Assembly (NCBI GenBank): GCA_051004815.1
Contig: JBPCJY010000012.1
Span: 1-55,025, forward strand
Length of the DNA: 55,025 nt
Reading direction: 5' to 3'
Source of the DNA: JBBQXY01 sp051004815
Lineage (GTDB): Bacteria; Chloroflexota; Ktedonobacteria; Ktedonobacterales; Ktedonobacteraceae
A program made the translations under genes and the position numbers. A model generated the notes under the pieces. The model was not told where the DNA came from. It did not search any database and saw nothing but the letters and a program-made list of their open reading frames with translations. Every line of letters starts with the position of its first letter. Within the stretch, counting starts at the first letter, position 1. Positions 1 to 6,906 of the stretch are shown one piece after another.

Positions 1-2
1 TC

Positions 3-299
3 CTGGTGAAGGGAACGGCGTCACCAGATGACCCCGCGCTCAAAGATTACTGGCAAAAGAGAAACGCGGCACAAGCCAAAGATCTCCCACCCAGTAGACA
101 AAAAATCGCCAGGAAACAACAGGGAGTCTGTCTAGAGTGCCATAATACCCTTTTCAACGATGAGGAGCTACATGTGCATCACAGGATACCAAAGGCCAAG
201 GGTGGGAAAAACAACTACGGCAACCTTGTATTAGTACACTATTTTTGCCATCAACAAATTCACGCCAGAGAGGATGTGAAAGATGAGTTGTCAGAGTAG
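3..299 (+). CDS. Group II intron-encoded protein, C-terminal HNH endonuclease domain (5' partial)
   Basis: About 98 codons are visible, open at the window edge. They match the C-terminal end of group II intron reverse transcriptase/maturases: a linker like SPDDPALKDYWQKR, a basic stretch with PSRQKIARKQQ, then an HNH zinc-binding endonuclease with CLEC, the catalytic HHRIP, a conserved GNL and a closing CHQQIH. In this family the En domain nicks the second target strand during retrohoming. The reverse transcriptase and maturase domains must be upstream, so whether the protein is intact cannot be seen. The stop (297-299) lies 19 nt before domain V, as expected for an ORF in domain IV. The GTG at 6 is only an internal codon, not the real start. 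Confidence 0.85.
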   Translation: MVKGTASPDDPALKDYWQKRNAAQAKDLPPSRQKIARKQQGVCLECHNTLFNDEELHVHHRIPKAKGGKNNYGNLVLVHYFCHQQIHAREDVKDELSE

Positions 300-318
300 G
301 GAAGTTCGTGATTTGCTT

Positions 319-394
319 GAGCGGTTTGAAGGGAAACTTTCACGAGCCGTTCTGAGGGGGCTGAGGGGCAGCAATGCCCACTCGGCTACCCGAC
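319..394 (+). ncRNA. Group II intron domains V and VI
   Basis: Positions 319-352 fold into a 34-nt domain V: base 1 pairs with 34 through nine pairs, there is a two-base AC bulge on the 3' side, then five pairs closed by a GAAA tetraloop. The AGC catalytic triad is at bases 2-4. Domain VI follows as a GGGG/CTGAG/GGGC stem with a GCAA-type loop (about 357-390) and a candidate branch-point A in GGCTACCC, seven bases from the proposed 3' end at 394. Pairing was worked out by hand and every expected position is filled, so the ribozyme core seen here looks functional. Confidence 0.88.
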
Positions 395-1170
395 TATTGG
401 AGAAGTGGGGACGCACATGCGCCTACTGTGGCGCGGAACAGGTTCCGTTACAAGTTGACCACGTTGTGCCCCGTGCGGTGCGAGTCGATAACCGAATAGG
501 CAATCTGGTGCTGGCCTGTGAGCCCTGTAACAACAAGAAGGGAAAGCAGGACGTTCACCTCTTTCTGGCTGGTCAGCCTGACCTCCTGGCACGAATACTG
601 GCACGGGTGAAAGCTCCGCTCAAGGATGCGACGGCGGTCAATGCCACTCGCAGCAAGCTCTATGAGCGACTGCTGGCATTAGGCTTGCCGGTGGAGTGTG
701 GCTCAGGTGGGCTGACCAAGTTCAACCGCACCAAGCGCGACTTACCGAAGACACATTGGTTGGATGCGGCGTGTGTCGGTCGGAGTACGCCTGAGCGTCT
801 TCAAGTCAAGGGGATCGTGCCGTTGCTCATCAAAGCAAACGGGCATGGCTCTCGGCAGCTGTGTTTGATGGATGCCTATGGCTTCCCACGAACGAAGCCG
901 AAACAGAAGAGATTTACGCATCCTTTTCATACTGGCGATATTATCCGGGCCAGTGTTCCATCTCACCTCAAAAACCCCGGCATCCATGTGGGCAGAATGT
1001 CTGCGAGGGCAAACGGAGCGTTCACGATTGCAACCAGAGCAGGAAAAATCGCCGATATTGGAAAGAAGTATTGCCGCTGTCTGCAACGAGCAGATGGCTA
1101 TGGCTATTTACTGAAAGGAAATGCCGTTTTTTATGGAAGAAAACACGTCTCACTCATCGACCGATCATGA
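395..1170 (+). CDS. iscB: IscB RNA-guided nuclease, 3' exon (HNH, RuvC-III, C-terminal domain)
   Basis: IscB is the RNA-guided nuclease of IS200/IS605-type elements and the ancestor of Cas9. Seen: the HNH domain (CAYCGAEQVPLQVDHVVPR, later LACEPCNNKKG), RuvC-III with HWLDAACVG carrying catalytic His and Asp, and the typical C-terminal block (PLLIKANGHGSRQ, YGFPRTKPKQK, HTGDIIRA, CRCLQRADGYGY). The PLMP, RuvC-I, bridge-helix and RuvC-II parts are missing here and must be in exon 1 beyond the left edge; the guide (omega) RNA usually lies upstream too. The frame stays open back to an ATG at 283 through the intron end, so a 295-residue N-truncated product is possible from unspliced RNA. The 3' end overlaps the next gene by 38 nt. 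Confidence 0.88.
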
Positions 1171-2872
1171 TGAGTTACGGTGGAGTTATACCAGTGCTAT
1201 CAGTGATACTCCGCTGTTAGGTTTAACGATTGGTGACATGTTCGATCTCACTGTCGAGAAATATCCTGATCATCCAGCTTTGATCTCGCGTCATCAAAAC
1301 GTGCGCCTCAGCTATCGTGAACTACAGGCACAGGTGAACCAATGTGCGAAGGGCTTGATGCAGTTAGGCTTTCAGAAGGGGGAGCGCGTCGGTATCTGGT
1401 CTCCTAATCGCTCTGAATGGTGCATTACCCAGTTCGCCACCAGCAAAATTGGTGTTATTTTGGTCAACATCAACCCTGCCTATCGACTGCACGAACTGGA
1501 ATATGCTTTGAAGCAATCGGGATGCAGTGGCATCGTTATCGCCCCTGAATTCAAAACCTCTAACTACACGGAGATGCTCTATACCCTGGCACCGGAACTG
1601 CAAAGTTGCGAACCAGGGAAGCTTACATCGGCCAGGCTACCCGCTTTGCTGAAAGTCATTCGCCTTGGAGCAGAGGAAAAGCCGGGCATGTTTAACTGGG
1701 ATGCGCTGATGGCGATGGGTTCAGCGGTGACTGACGAACAACTACTTGAGCGGCAACGTCAGCAAGAGTTCGATGATCCTATCAATATTCAATATACCAG
1801 TGGCACAACAGGCTTTCCCAAAGGCGCGACGCTGAGCCATCACAATATCCTCAATAACGGCTATTTTATGGCGCGACTGCAAAATTTTTCCGATCAAGAT
1901 AAGCTTTGTATCCCCGTTCCCCTCTACCACTGCTTTGGCATGGTGATGGGAAACCTCGGTTGCATCACCCATGGTGCGGCGATGATCTATCCATCAGAAG
2001 GTTTTGAGCCTCTGGCGGTATTGCAGACCGTCGAGGAAGAGAAATGTACCGCTCTCTATGGCGTGCCGACCATGTTTATTGCCGAGCTAGACTATCCCGA
2101 TTTCCGCAAGTTCGACCTGACCAGTCTGCGTACCGGTGTTATGGCCGGCTCACCCTGTCCAGCCGAGGTAATGAAGAAGGTCATCTCGCTCATGCATATG
2201 AGCGATGTCGAGATTTGTTATGGCATGACCGAGACAAGCCCCGTTTCTACGCAGACGCAGATAGATTCTCCCCTGGATAAGCGCGTCGGCACGGTTGGCG
2301 TTATCCATCCCCACTTGGAGATTAAGATTGTTGACCCATCAACTGGCCAAATTGTGCCTATCGGTGCGGCAGGCGAACTCTGTACGCGTGGCTATAGCGT
2401 CATGCTGGGCTACTGGAACAATCCAGAGGCCACTGCTAATGCCATTGACACGGCCCGTTGGATGCACACGGGCGACCTGGCGACGATGGATGCGGAAGGC
2501 TACATCAACATCGTGGGACGCATCAAAGATATGATCATTCGCGGTGGCGAGAATGTCTATCCACGCGAGATCGAGGAATTTTTGTATACCCATCCCAAAG
2601 TGAGCGATGTACAGGTCATTGGCTTGCCAGACCCCAAGTATGGCGAAGAGATTATGGCGTGGGTCAAGGTCAAGCCAGGGGAGCAGCTCACCGTCGAGGA
2701 GATAAAGGCGTTTTGTCAGGGGCAAATTGCCCATTACAAGGTTCCACGCTACATCAAATTTGTCGATACTTTCCCGATGACCGTCACTGGCAAGATCATG
2801 AAATTCCAGATGCGCCAGCAATCAACGGAAGAGTTGGGCCTACAAGGCGCAGACTCGATTGAGACCGCCTGA
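1133..2872 (+). CDS. AMP-binding acyl-CoA ligase (ACSF2/FadD-like)
   Basis: A class I adenylate-forming enzyme that activates a fatty or other carboxylic acid to its CoA thioester through an acyl-AMP. Seen: P-loop YTSGTTGFPKGATLSHHN near residue 220, PLYHCFGMVMGNL, GYWNNPEAT, the hinge GRIKDMIIRGGENVYPREIEEF, and near the C-terminus the catalytic Lys in VTGKIMKFQMR. At about 579 residues it is full length. The first ATG in frame is at 1121, but the AAAGGA at 1114-1119 would be one base away from it; the ATG at 1133 is a better start. The 5' end lies inside the iscB 3' end, so the mobile element abuts or replaced its promoter. The substrate cannot be told from sequence; the PLYHCFG block favours the medium-chain ACSF2-like branch. 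Confidence 0.9.
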   Translation: MEENTSHSSTDHDELRWSYTSAISDTPLLGLTIGDMFDLTVEKYPDHPALISRHQNVRLSYRELQAQVNQCAKGLMQLGFQKGERVGIWSPNRSEWCITQFATSKIGVILVNINPAYRLHELEYALKQSGCSGIVIAPEFKTSNYTEMLYTLAPELQSCEPGKLTSARLPALLKVIRLGAEEKPGMFNWDALMAMGSAVTDEQLLERQRQQEFDDPINIQYTSGTTGFPKGATLSHHNILNNGYFMARLQNFSDQDKLCIPVPLYHCFGMVMGNLGCITHGAAMIYPSEGFEPLAVLQTVEEEKCTALYGVPTMFIAELDYPDFRKFDLTSLRTGVMAGSPCPAEVMKKVISLMHMSDVEICYGMTETSPVSTQTQIDSPLDKRVGTVGVIHPHLEIKIVDPSTGQIVPIGAAGELCTRGYSVMLGYWNNPEATANAIDTARWMHTGDLATMDAEGYINIVGRIKDMIIRGGENVYPREIEEFLYTHPKVSDVQVIGLPDPKYGEEIMAWVKVKPGEQLTVEEIKAFCQGQIAHYKVPRYIKFVDTFPMTVTGKIMKFQMRQQSTEELGLQGADSIETA

Positions 2873-2880
2873 TTACAGGT

Positions 2881-2953
2881 TTTTGTGAAGGATGGGAGAA
2901 GGTCTCTAGGCCGTCATTGACGACCTAGAGACCTTCTCCCATCCTTCACAAAA
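2881..2953. terminator. 30-bp perfect inverted repeat after the acyl-CoA ligase
   Basis: The arms at 2881-2910 and 2924-2953 are perfect complements over 30 bp, and the 13-nt loop folds further. It begins 8 bases after the ligase stop, so a terminator role is likely, although the run after the stem is A-rich rather than a T-tract on the plus strand; on the minus strand it would be preceded by TTTT. Its sequence is not shared with the other long hairpins of the window. Confidence 0.6.
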
Positions 2954-2978
2954 CAATTATGGTCTCTGCATGTAAAGT

Positions 2979-2988
2979 GTGCTATAAT
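2979..2988 (+). promoter_or_regulatory. Extended -10 promoter for the Mrp-like gene
   Basis: A consensus TATAAT at 2983-2988 is preceded by TGC at 2980-2982, an extended -10 element. No good -35 is seen at the usual distance, which suits an extended -10. It would start transcription near 2995, giving a leader of about 110 nt before the gene at 3104. Confidence 0.5.
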
Positions 2989-3103
2989 ATCAGAGTGCGG
3001 AGGTCGGAATTGACTATTTTACTTTGGACTTTTCTATCCTTCATCATAACAGAAGCGCAACATAGGCGACCTATGTCAATAGACGGTTGAGAGGAAAAGA
3101 TAT

Positions 3104-4138
3104 ATGGCGGAACTCATTACTGCCGAAATGATAATTCATGATGTTGTTAGCAAGCACCCAGCGACGGTCAAGGTCTTTCATGGCCATGGCTTGCCCTGCA
3201 CCGCGTGTGCTGTGGGTTCGCGTGAAAGTGTCGCGGGTGGTGCTCGCACTCATCGCTTCGGCCCGGAAAAACTACAACTATTGTTGACTGACTTGAACGC
3301 GGCTGCCAACGGGCAACCCACCTCGGTAGCACCGAAGAAGGCTCCTGTGGGCCGCGGTGTTCCTTTGCAGATGTCAGGAGCCAATCCTGATCGCAAGATA
3401 AAGCAGGTCATTGCGATTATGAGTGGCAAAGGTGGCGTGGGAAAATCACTGGTCACGGGTTTGCTCGCCGTCTCATTGAGGCGGCAGGGCTTGCGTGTCG
3501 GTATACTGGATGGAGATATCACTGGCCCCAGTATCGCACGCATGTTCGGCACCAAAGGCCAACCTTCCAAGTCTGCTGACGGTGGTATTGAACCATTAAC
3601 CAGTCGGGGCGGCATCAAGGTCATGTCAATGAACATGTTCCTTGAGAACGAGAGCGACCCGGTGGTCTGGCGCGGGCCAATGGTGTCCAGTGCGATCAAG
3701 CAATTCTATAGCGATGTCGATTGGGGTCAGCTTGACTACCTGCTCGTAGATTTACCTCCCGGCACCTCTGATGCCCCTATGACAGTCTTGCAGTCGTTAC
3801 CGGTGGATGGTATTGTGATTGTCTCGTCGCCACAAATGCTGGCCACGATGGTGGTCATGAAGTGCATCAATATGGTACGTCAACTCAAAGGTATTATTGT
3901 GGGAGTCGTGGAGAACATGGCCTACTTCCAGACACCTGACGGAGAGCGTTACGAGATCTTTGGCCCCAGCAATGGAGGGGAATTGATCAATTTAACGGGT
4001 GCTCCTCTGCTGTCACAATTACCCATTGACCCCCAATTAACCACCTTATGCGATGCGGGGCGCGTCGAAGACTATCACGCGGAGGCATACGACCTGTTAG
4101 CTGCTAACTTTATTAACACGCTGAAGATCAAACGCTAG
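3104..4138 (+). CDS. Mrp/NBP35-family iron-sulfur carrier ATPase with N-terminal DUF1858 domain
   Basis: A 344-residue P-loop ATPase of the Mrp/ApbC/NBP35 group, which carries and transfers Fe-S clusters in the cytoplasm. Residues 1-65 are a DUF1858 domain with CTAC at 32-35. The ATPase follows, with the deviant Walker A GKGGVGKS at 108-115, DGDITGPS, and LLVDLPPGTSDAP. In this family the C-terminal region normally has a CxxC that binds the bridging cluster (in the form ENMSYFxCPxC); here the equivalent stretch reads ENMAYFQTPDGERYEIFG, without cysteines. The DUF1858 cysteines may take over cluster binding, which is inference. A GAGAGG SD precedes the ATG. The gene stands alone and ends at a bidirectional terminator shared with pheA. 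Confidence 0.87.
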   Translation: MAELITAEMIIHDVVSKHPATVKVFHGHGLPCTACAVGSRESVAGGARTHRFGPEKLQLLLTDLNAAANGQPTSVAPKKAPVGRGVPLQMSGANPDRKIKQVIAIMSGKGGVGKSLVTGLLAVSLRRQGLRVGILDGDITGPSIARMFGTKGQPSKSADGGIEPLTSRGGIKVMSMNMFLENESDPVVWRGPMVSSAIKQFYSDVDWGQLDYLLVDLPPGTSDAPMTVLQSLPVDGIVIVSSPQMLATMVVMKCINMVRQLKGIIVGVVENMAYFQTPDGERYEIFGPSNGGELINLTGAPLLSQLPIDPQLTTLCDAGRVEDYHAEAYDLLAANFINTLKIKR

Positions 4139-4163
4139 CTGTTAATCGCAAATAACGATAACA

Positions 4164-4200
4164 AAGAAAAAGGGCGGACTCAAAGGTCGCCCTTTTTCTT
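4164..4200. terminator. Bidirectional intrinsic terminator between the Mrp-like gene and pheA
   Basis: The arms 4164-4176 and 4188-4200 pair over 13 bp (AAGAAAAAGGGCG and its complement) around an 11-nt loop. The A-tract on one side and T-tract on the other make it work in both directions, as expected between two convergent genes. Confidence 0.85.
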
Positions 4201-4211
4201 GTGCTACTTGT

Positions 4212-5081
4212 TCACGTATTTCTCGCGAACGATCCCAGTACTTTACAGAAAATAGTATGACCGGCCAGGTCGGCCAGGGCATTGCGCACGGTTGGCTCAT
4301 CGCGATGACCTTCAAAGTCGAGGTAGAAGACATATTCCCAGACACGTTGACGTGAAGGTCGGGATTCCAGCTTGAGCAGGTTAATCTTGTTGGCAGCCAG
4401 CACACCCAGGCAGGCATAGAGCGAGCCGGGTTGGTGGGCTGTAGCCATGACCAGCATTGTTTTCGCTGCACCCTCCTTGCGCGGAGTAGGCTCTCTGCCC
4501 AGGGCGATGAAGCGCGTATAGTTGTCTTTAATTGTCTGAATGCTATCGGCCAGTATCTCTAATTGATAGAGGTCAGCCGCTCCTTTGCCCGCGACTGCCG
4601 CGACACCTTGTAGATTCTCTTCGCGAATCATCTTGGCACTGCCCGCCGTATCATAGCTTGCGACGATCTCCACGCCGAGTTCGCGTAGATAGGCATCGCT
4701 CTGGGCGAGTGCCTGTGGGTGTGAAATGACGCGTTTGATATCACTCAACTGTTGTCCCGGCAGACAGAGGAGGCAGTGGTTGACGGGATGGCTGATCTCG
4801 CCAATGACGAACAGATCATGTTGCCGAAGGAGGTCATAGACATCGTTAATGCTGCCCGCCTGTGAATTTTCGACCGGCACCAGTCCATAAGCAACATCGC
4901 CGGAGGCCACGGCACGGAAAACATCGGCAAAATTGCGACACGGGAATGGCTCGGCCTCCTTCCCAAAGTAAGCTTTAATCGCCTCGTCACTGAATGCTCC
5001 GCGCTCGCCTTGAAAGGCAATGTTGAGCGACTGATGGCCTGGGATTGTATCTTTGTGCTGCTGATCTGTTGCAGGTATCAT
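4212..5081 (-). CDS. pheA: Prephenate dehydratase with ACT domain
   Basis: It converts prephenate to phenylpyruvate in phenylalanine synthesis. Seen: the N-terminal FQGERGAFSDEA, the periplasmic-binding-like fold with VPVENSQAGSIND, the diagnostic NYTRF motif, and a C-terminal ACT domain (PGSLYACLGVLAANKINL, then LESRP) that in this family binds phenylalanine for feedback inhibition. There is no fused chorismate mutase, so it is the monofunctional form of about 289 residues. I set the start at the ATG at 5081 because GAGGAG lies 9-10 nt before it; an ATG at 5108 would add nine unconserved residues. Confidence 0.93.
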   Translation of the reverse strand: MIPATDQQHKDTIPGHQSLNIAFQGERGAFSDEAIKAYFGKEAEPFPCRNFADVFRAVASGDVAYGLVPVENSQAGSINDVYDLLRQHDLFVIGEISHPVNHCLLCLPGQQLSDIKRVISHPQALAQSDAYLRELGVEIVASYDTAGSAKMIREENLQGVAAVAGKGAADLYQLEILADSIQTIKDNYTRFIALGREPTPRKEGAAKTMLVMATAHQPGSLYACLGVLAANKINLLKLESRPSRQRVWEYVFYLDFEGHRDEPTVRNALADLAGHTIFCKVLGSFARNT

Positions 5082-5290
5082 GAATGGTCTCTCCTCGTGC
5101 GTTAGCATTATTGAAGCCTTGCCTCAACGTGTTTGATTGTGCCAGTTTGCGAGAGACTTGTCAAGCAGGATAAAAAGAGCGGCCAGGGCTTCAACGATGC
5201 TCTCATACAAGGAGAGACAGCAATCGATGCCTACCATACGCTGAAATGGCGAGGCATCGACAAGCAGAAGAGGAAGAATCTGAGCAGTTA

Positions 5291-5884
5291 CTAGTGCTTT
5301 TCGAAGTTAATCGTTCCTGATGCGGTGTAGGTTGAGTTACCAACACCATCATCTGAGCTTTTAATCGTTCCTGAGCCAGAAGCGTGTTGGTATGCTCCCG
5401 TGCCTCCAATAATAAGGAACTTTCCGTTGAACGTATGAGGTATAAAATTTCCTGTTGGCCCAACCTCACAAACCGTCCCATAATTAAGGAGGTTTAAGCT
5501 ATCTCCATCAGATGCGACTAATTGAGATGGACCTGATGCAGGAGCGCAAGAACCACCTTGGCCGTTCGAAGTATGTTCACTCCAGAAGACAGTGATCACT
5601 GACATGTAGGGACCGGTGCCAAAGGTTAGACCTGATATTGTAGTTGTGGCAGTCCCGTTCGTTTGTACTGTGCATCCTGATGGAGCCGGTTGGAGTTGGC
5701 AAGGAGGAGTGGTAACAGGGCTTAAACTCATCTCGGTTCCAGAACCTGTTGAATGGAAATGATGTGCAGCATTCTTCCCGCCTGTAGGGGTGGGTGCGCT
5801 AGCAAAAGCTCCCTTAAAGAGAAAACCACCTGATAATGCGAGAGTGACAAGAGCCAGGCTCAAGATGAGTATTACTTTCTTCAC
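5291..5884 (-). CDS. Secreted protein, possibly allene-oxide-cyclase/dirigent-like barrel
   Basis: A protein of about 197 residues with a signal peptide (Lys-Lys, then VILILSLALVTLALSGGFLF and an AxA-type cleavage region near FASA). The mature part is rich in Gly, Ser and Thr. It contains an IIGGTGAYQHASGSGTI block, which resembles the GGTGxYxxAxG signature seen in secreted barrel proteins of the dirigent/AOC type; that likeness is weak and the function unknown. GTAGG sits 8 nt before the GTG at 5884, which I prefer over the GTG at 5893. There are three to four cysteines in the mature part, perhaps disulfides. Nothing nearby suggests a pathway. Confidence 0.7.
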   Translation of the reverse strand: MKKVILILSLALVTLALSGGFLFKGAFASAPTPTGGKNAAHHFHSTGSGTEMSLSPVTTPPCQLQPAPSGCTVQTNGTATTTISGLTFGTGPYMSVITVFWSEHTSNGQGGSCAPASGPSQLVASDGDSLNLLNYGTVCEVGPTGNFIPHTFNGKFLIIGGTGAYQHASGSGTIKSSDDGVGNSTYTASGTINFEKH

Positions 5885-6071
5885 CGTATACACCTACTTT
5901 CTGAAAGACAATAAGAACTTCTCGGCTCAGAGTGTAGAGTTACTACGCTAACCCTGATCCTGCATATATGCGCTTACTATACGGCTAGCCCGTTAATTAA
6001 TTGTTGAGGATAGGTTAAGATTTGGTAGAGAATTCGTGGAACTCTGTTGATTTTTGAAATTTTTACCGCAT

Positions 6072-6147
6072 AAGCTAAGCCTGGGGATAAAAAGAGAGTG
6101 CAGGAGCAATTGTTCCTGCACTCTCTTTTGATCCCCAGGCTTAGCTT
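6072..6147. terminator. 76-nt long inverted repeat
   Basis: The outer arms 6072-6088 and 6131-6147 pair over 17 bp (AAGCTAAGCCTGGGGAT and complement). After a two-base mismatch the inner arms continue with AAAGAGAGTGCAGGA and its complement over 15 bp, leaving an 8-nt loop. It lies 10 bases past the 3' end of the small minus-strand gene at 6158 and is probably its terminator. Confidence 0.6.
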
Positions 6148-6157
6148 GACCTATTGG

Positions 6158-6349
6158 CTACTGCTGAGTGTTGTAATGGGACTTATGATAGAACACCATA
6201 CCTTTGCCAACGACTTTCACCGGTTGGAGTTCTTTCAGCATAATAGCTTCGCCGCATTTTACGCAAACGCGGTCGGTGAGATGGTTAAGTTCTTCACGGT
6301 TCGCCATTGAAGCACGAGCCGTCTTTGAAAGTTCACCTTTTTTAGGCAT
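6158..6349 (-). CDS. Small CxxC protein, hypothetical
   Basis: 63 residues starting MPKKGELSKTARASMANREE, with a single CVKCGE pair mid-way and a FYHKSHYN tail whose histidines could complete a zinc site. The ATG at 6349 is chosen because AAAGGGG lies about 10 nt before it and the basic N-terminus starts there; the frame is open further upstream without another good start. I do not recognise the family; a ribosome- or nucleic-acid-associated zinc-ribbon-like protein is a guess. It is divergent from the restriction enzyme gene and followed by a long hairpin. Confidence 0.6.
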   Translation of the reverse strand: MPKKGELSKTARASMANREELNHLTDRVCVKCGEAIMLKELQPVKVVGKGMVFYHKSHYNTQQ

Positions 6350-6906
6350 TGATTCGAGACCCCTTTCGCCTATCTTCCTTTTGTCTACCCGGATCACCAG
6401 GTAGGCGCAGCTTACCCTGCAATGCAAGCGGTATACGCTTAGATTGAGTCAACTACAGTATATCACGGCAACACGATTATGTCCAATAAAAAAGTGGCCT
6501 GCATCAAAGGAAGAAGCACCATACAAAATAGGGAGTCAATTGCTCGACTCCCTGAAAAATGATACACTTGTTACGAAACCTGCACTACAAATAACGCGTT
6601 ACAAGAAGCACTACTTGCCGCACTGCGAAGCCGCACTACAAGCGAAATCTCCATGTATTACCTGGCATGTGCATGGTCATGGGAACGATAGTTGTTCCAC
6701 ATATATACAAACGAAAGAGAATTACATTTGTAACGTAAGTTGTCTATCAGAATGTTCATGCGACAAAAAACTCATTGCGGACAATGGGCTACTGGATAAT
6801 CTATGCAGTGGATGGCTTCCATGATACAATCTCAGAGAACATTTTAGGACTGCTTACCGCCTACAGCAGCTTCCCTATGTAGTGGGTGATAGCGACGGAG
6901 TTTCAA
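6350..6906. other. 557-nt intergenic region before the defence island
   Basis: No gene is supported here. It is AT-rich compared with its flanks and holds several short direct repeats of the type GCACTACAA (about 6582-6645). One plus-strand frame (6444-6824) is open but lacks an SD and has an unlikely composition. It should contain the divergent promoters of the small CxxC gene and of the restriction enzyme, but no clear pair of boxes was found. Confidence 0.5.

Larger units (their letters stand above)
1..394 (+). mobile_element. Group II intron, 3' portion (cut by window edge)
   Basis: The window opens inside a bacterial group II intron. Seen: the HNH end of an intron-encoded maturase (to 299), then a canonical domain V (319-352) and a domain VI hairpin (353-394) ending in CGAC. 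Directly after 394 the reading becomes the HNH/RuvC-III half of an IscB protein. The intron is therefore inserted in iscB, on the coding strand, just before its HNH domain. The 5' part of the intron and the first iscB exon lie outside the window. The 3' boundary is placed at 394 because group II introns usually end in AY, 7-8 nt after the bulged A of domain VI, and because IscB-like sequence starts there; it could be a base or two off. Confidence 0.85.

Noticed and set aside
283..394. Native N-terminus of IscB at the ATG at 283
   Set aside because: This stretch is group II intron domain V/VI read as protein; the real IscB N-terminus lies in an upstream exon.
6444..6824. 126-codon plus-strand frame before the restriction enzyme
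   Set aside because: No SD, very odd composition with many Cys and His, no family resemblance; region looks non-coding.
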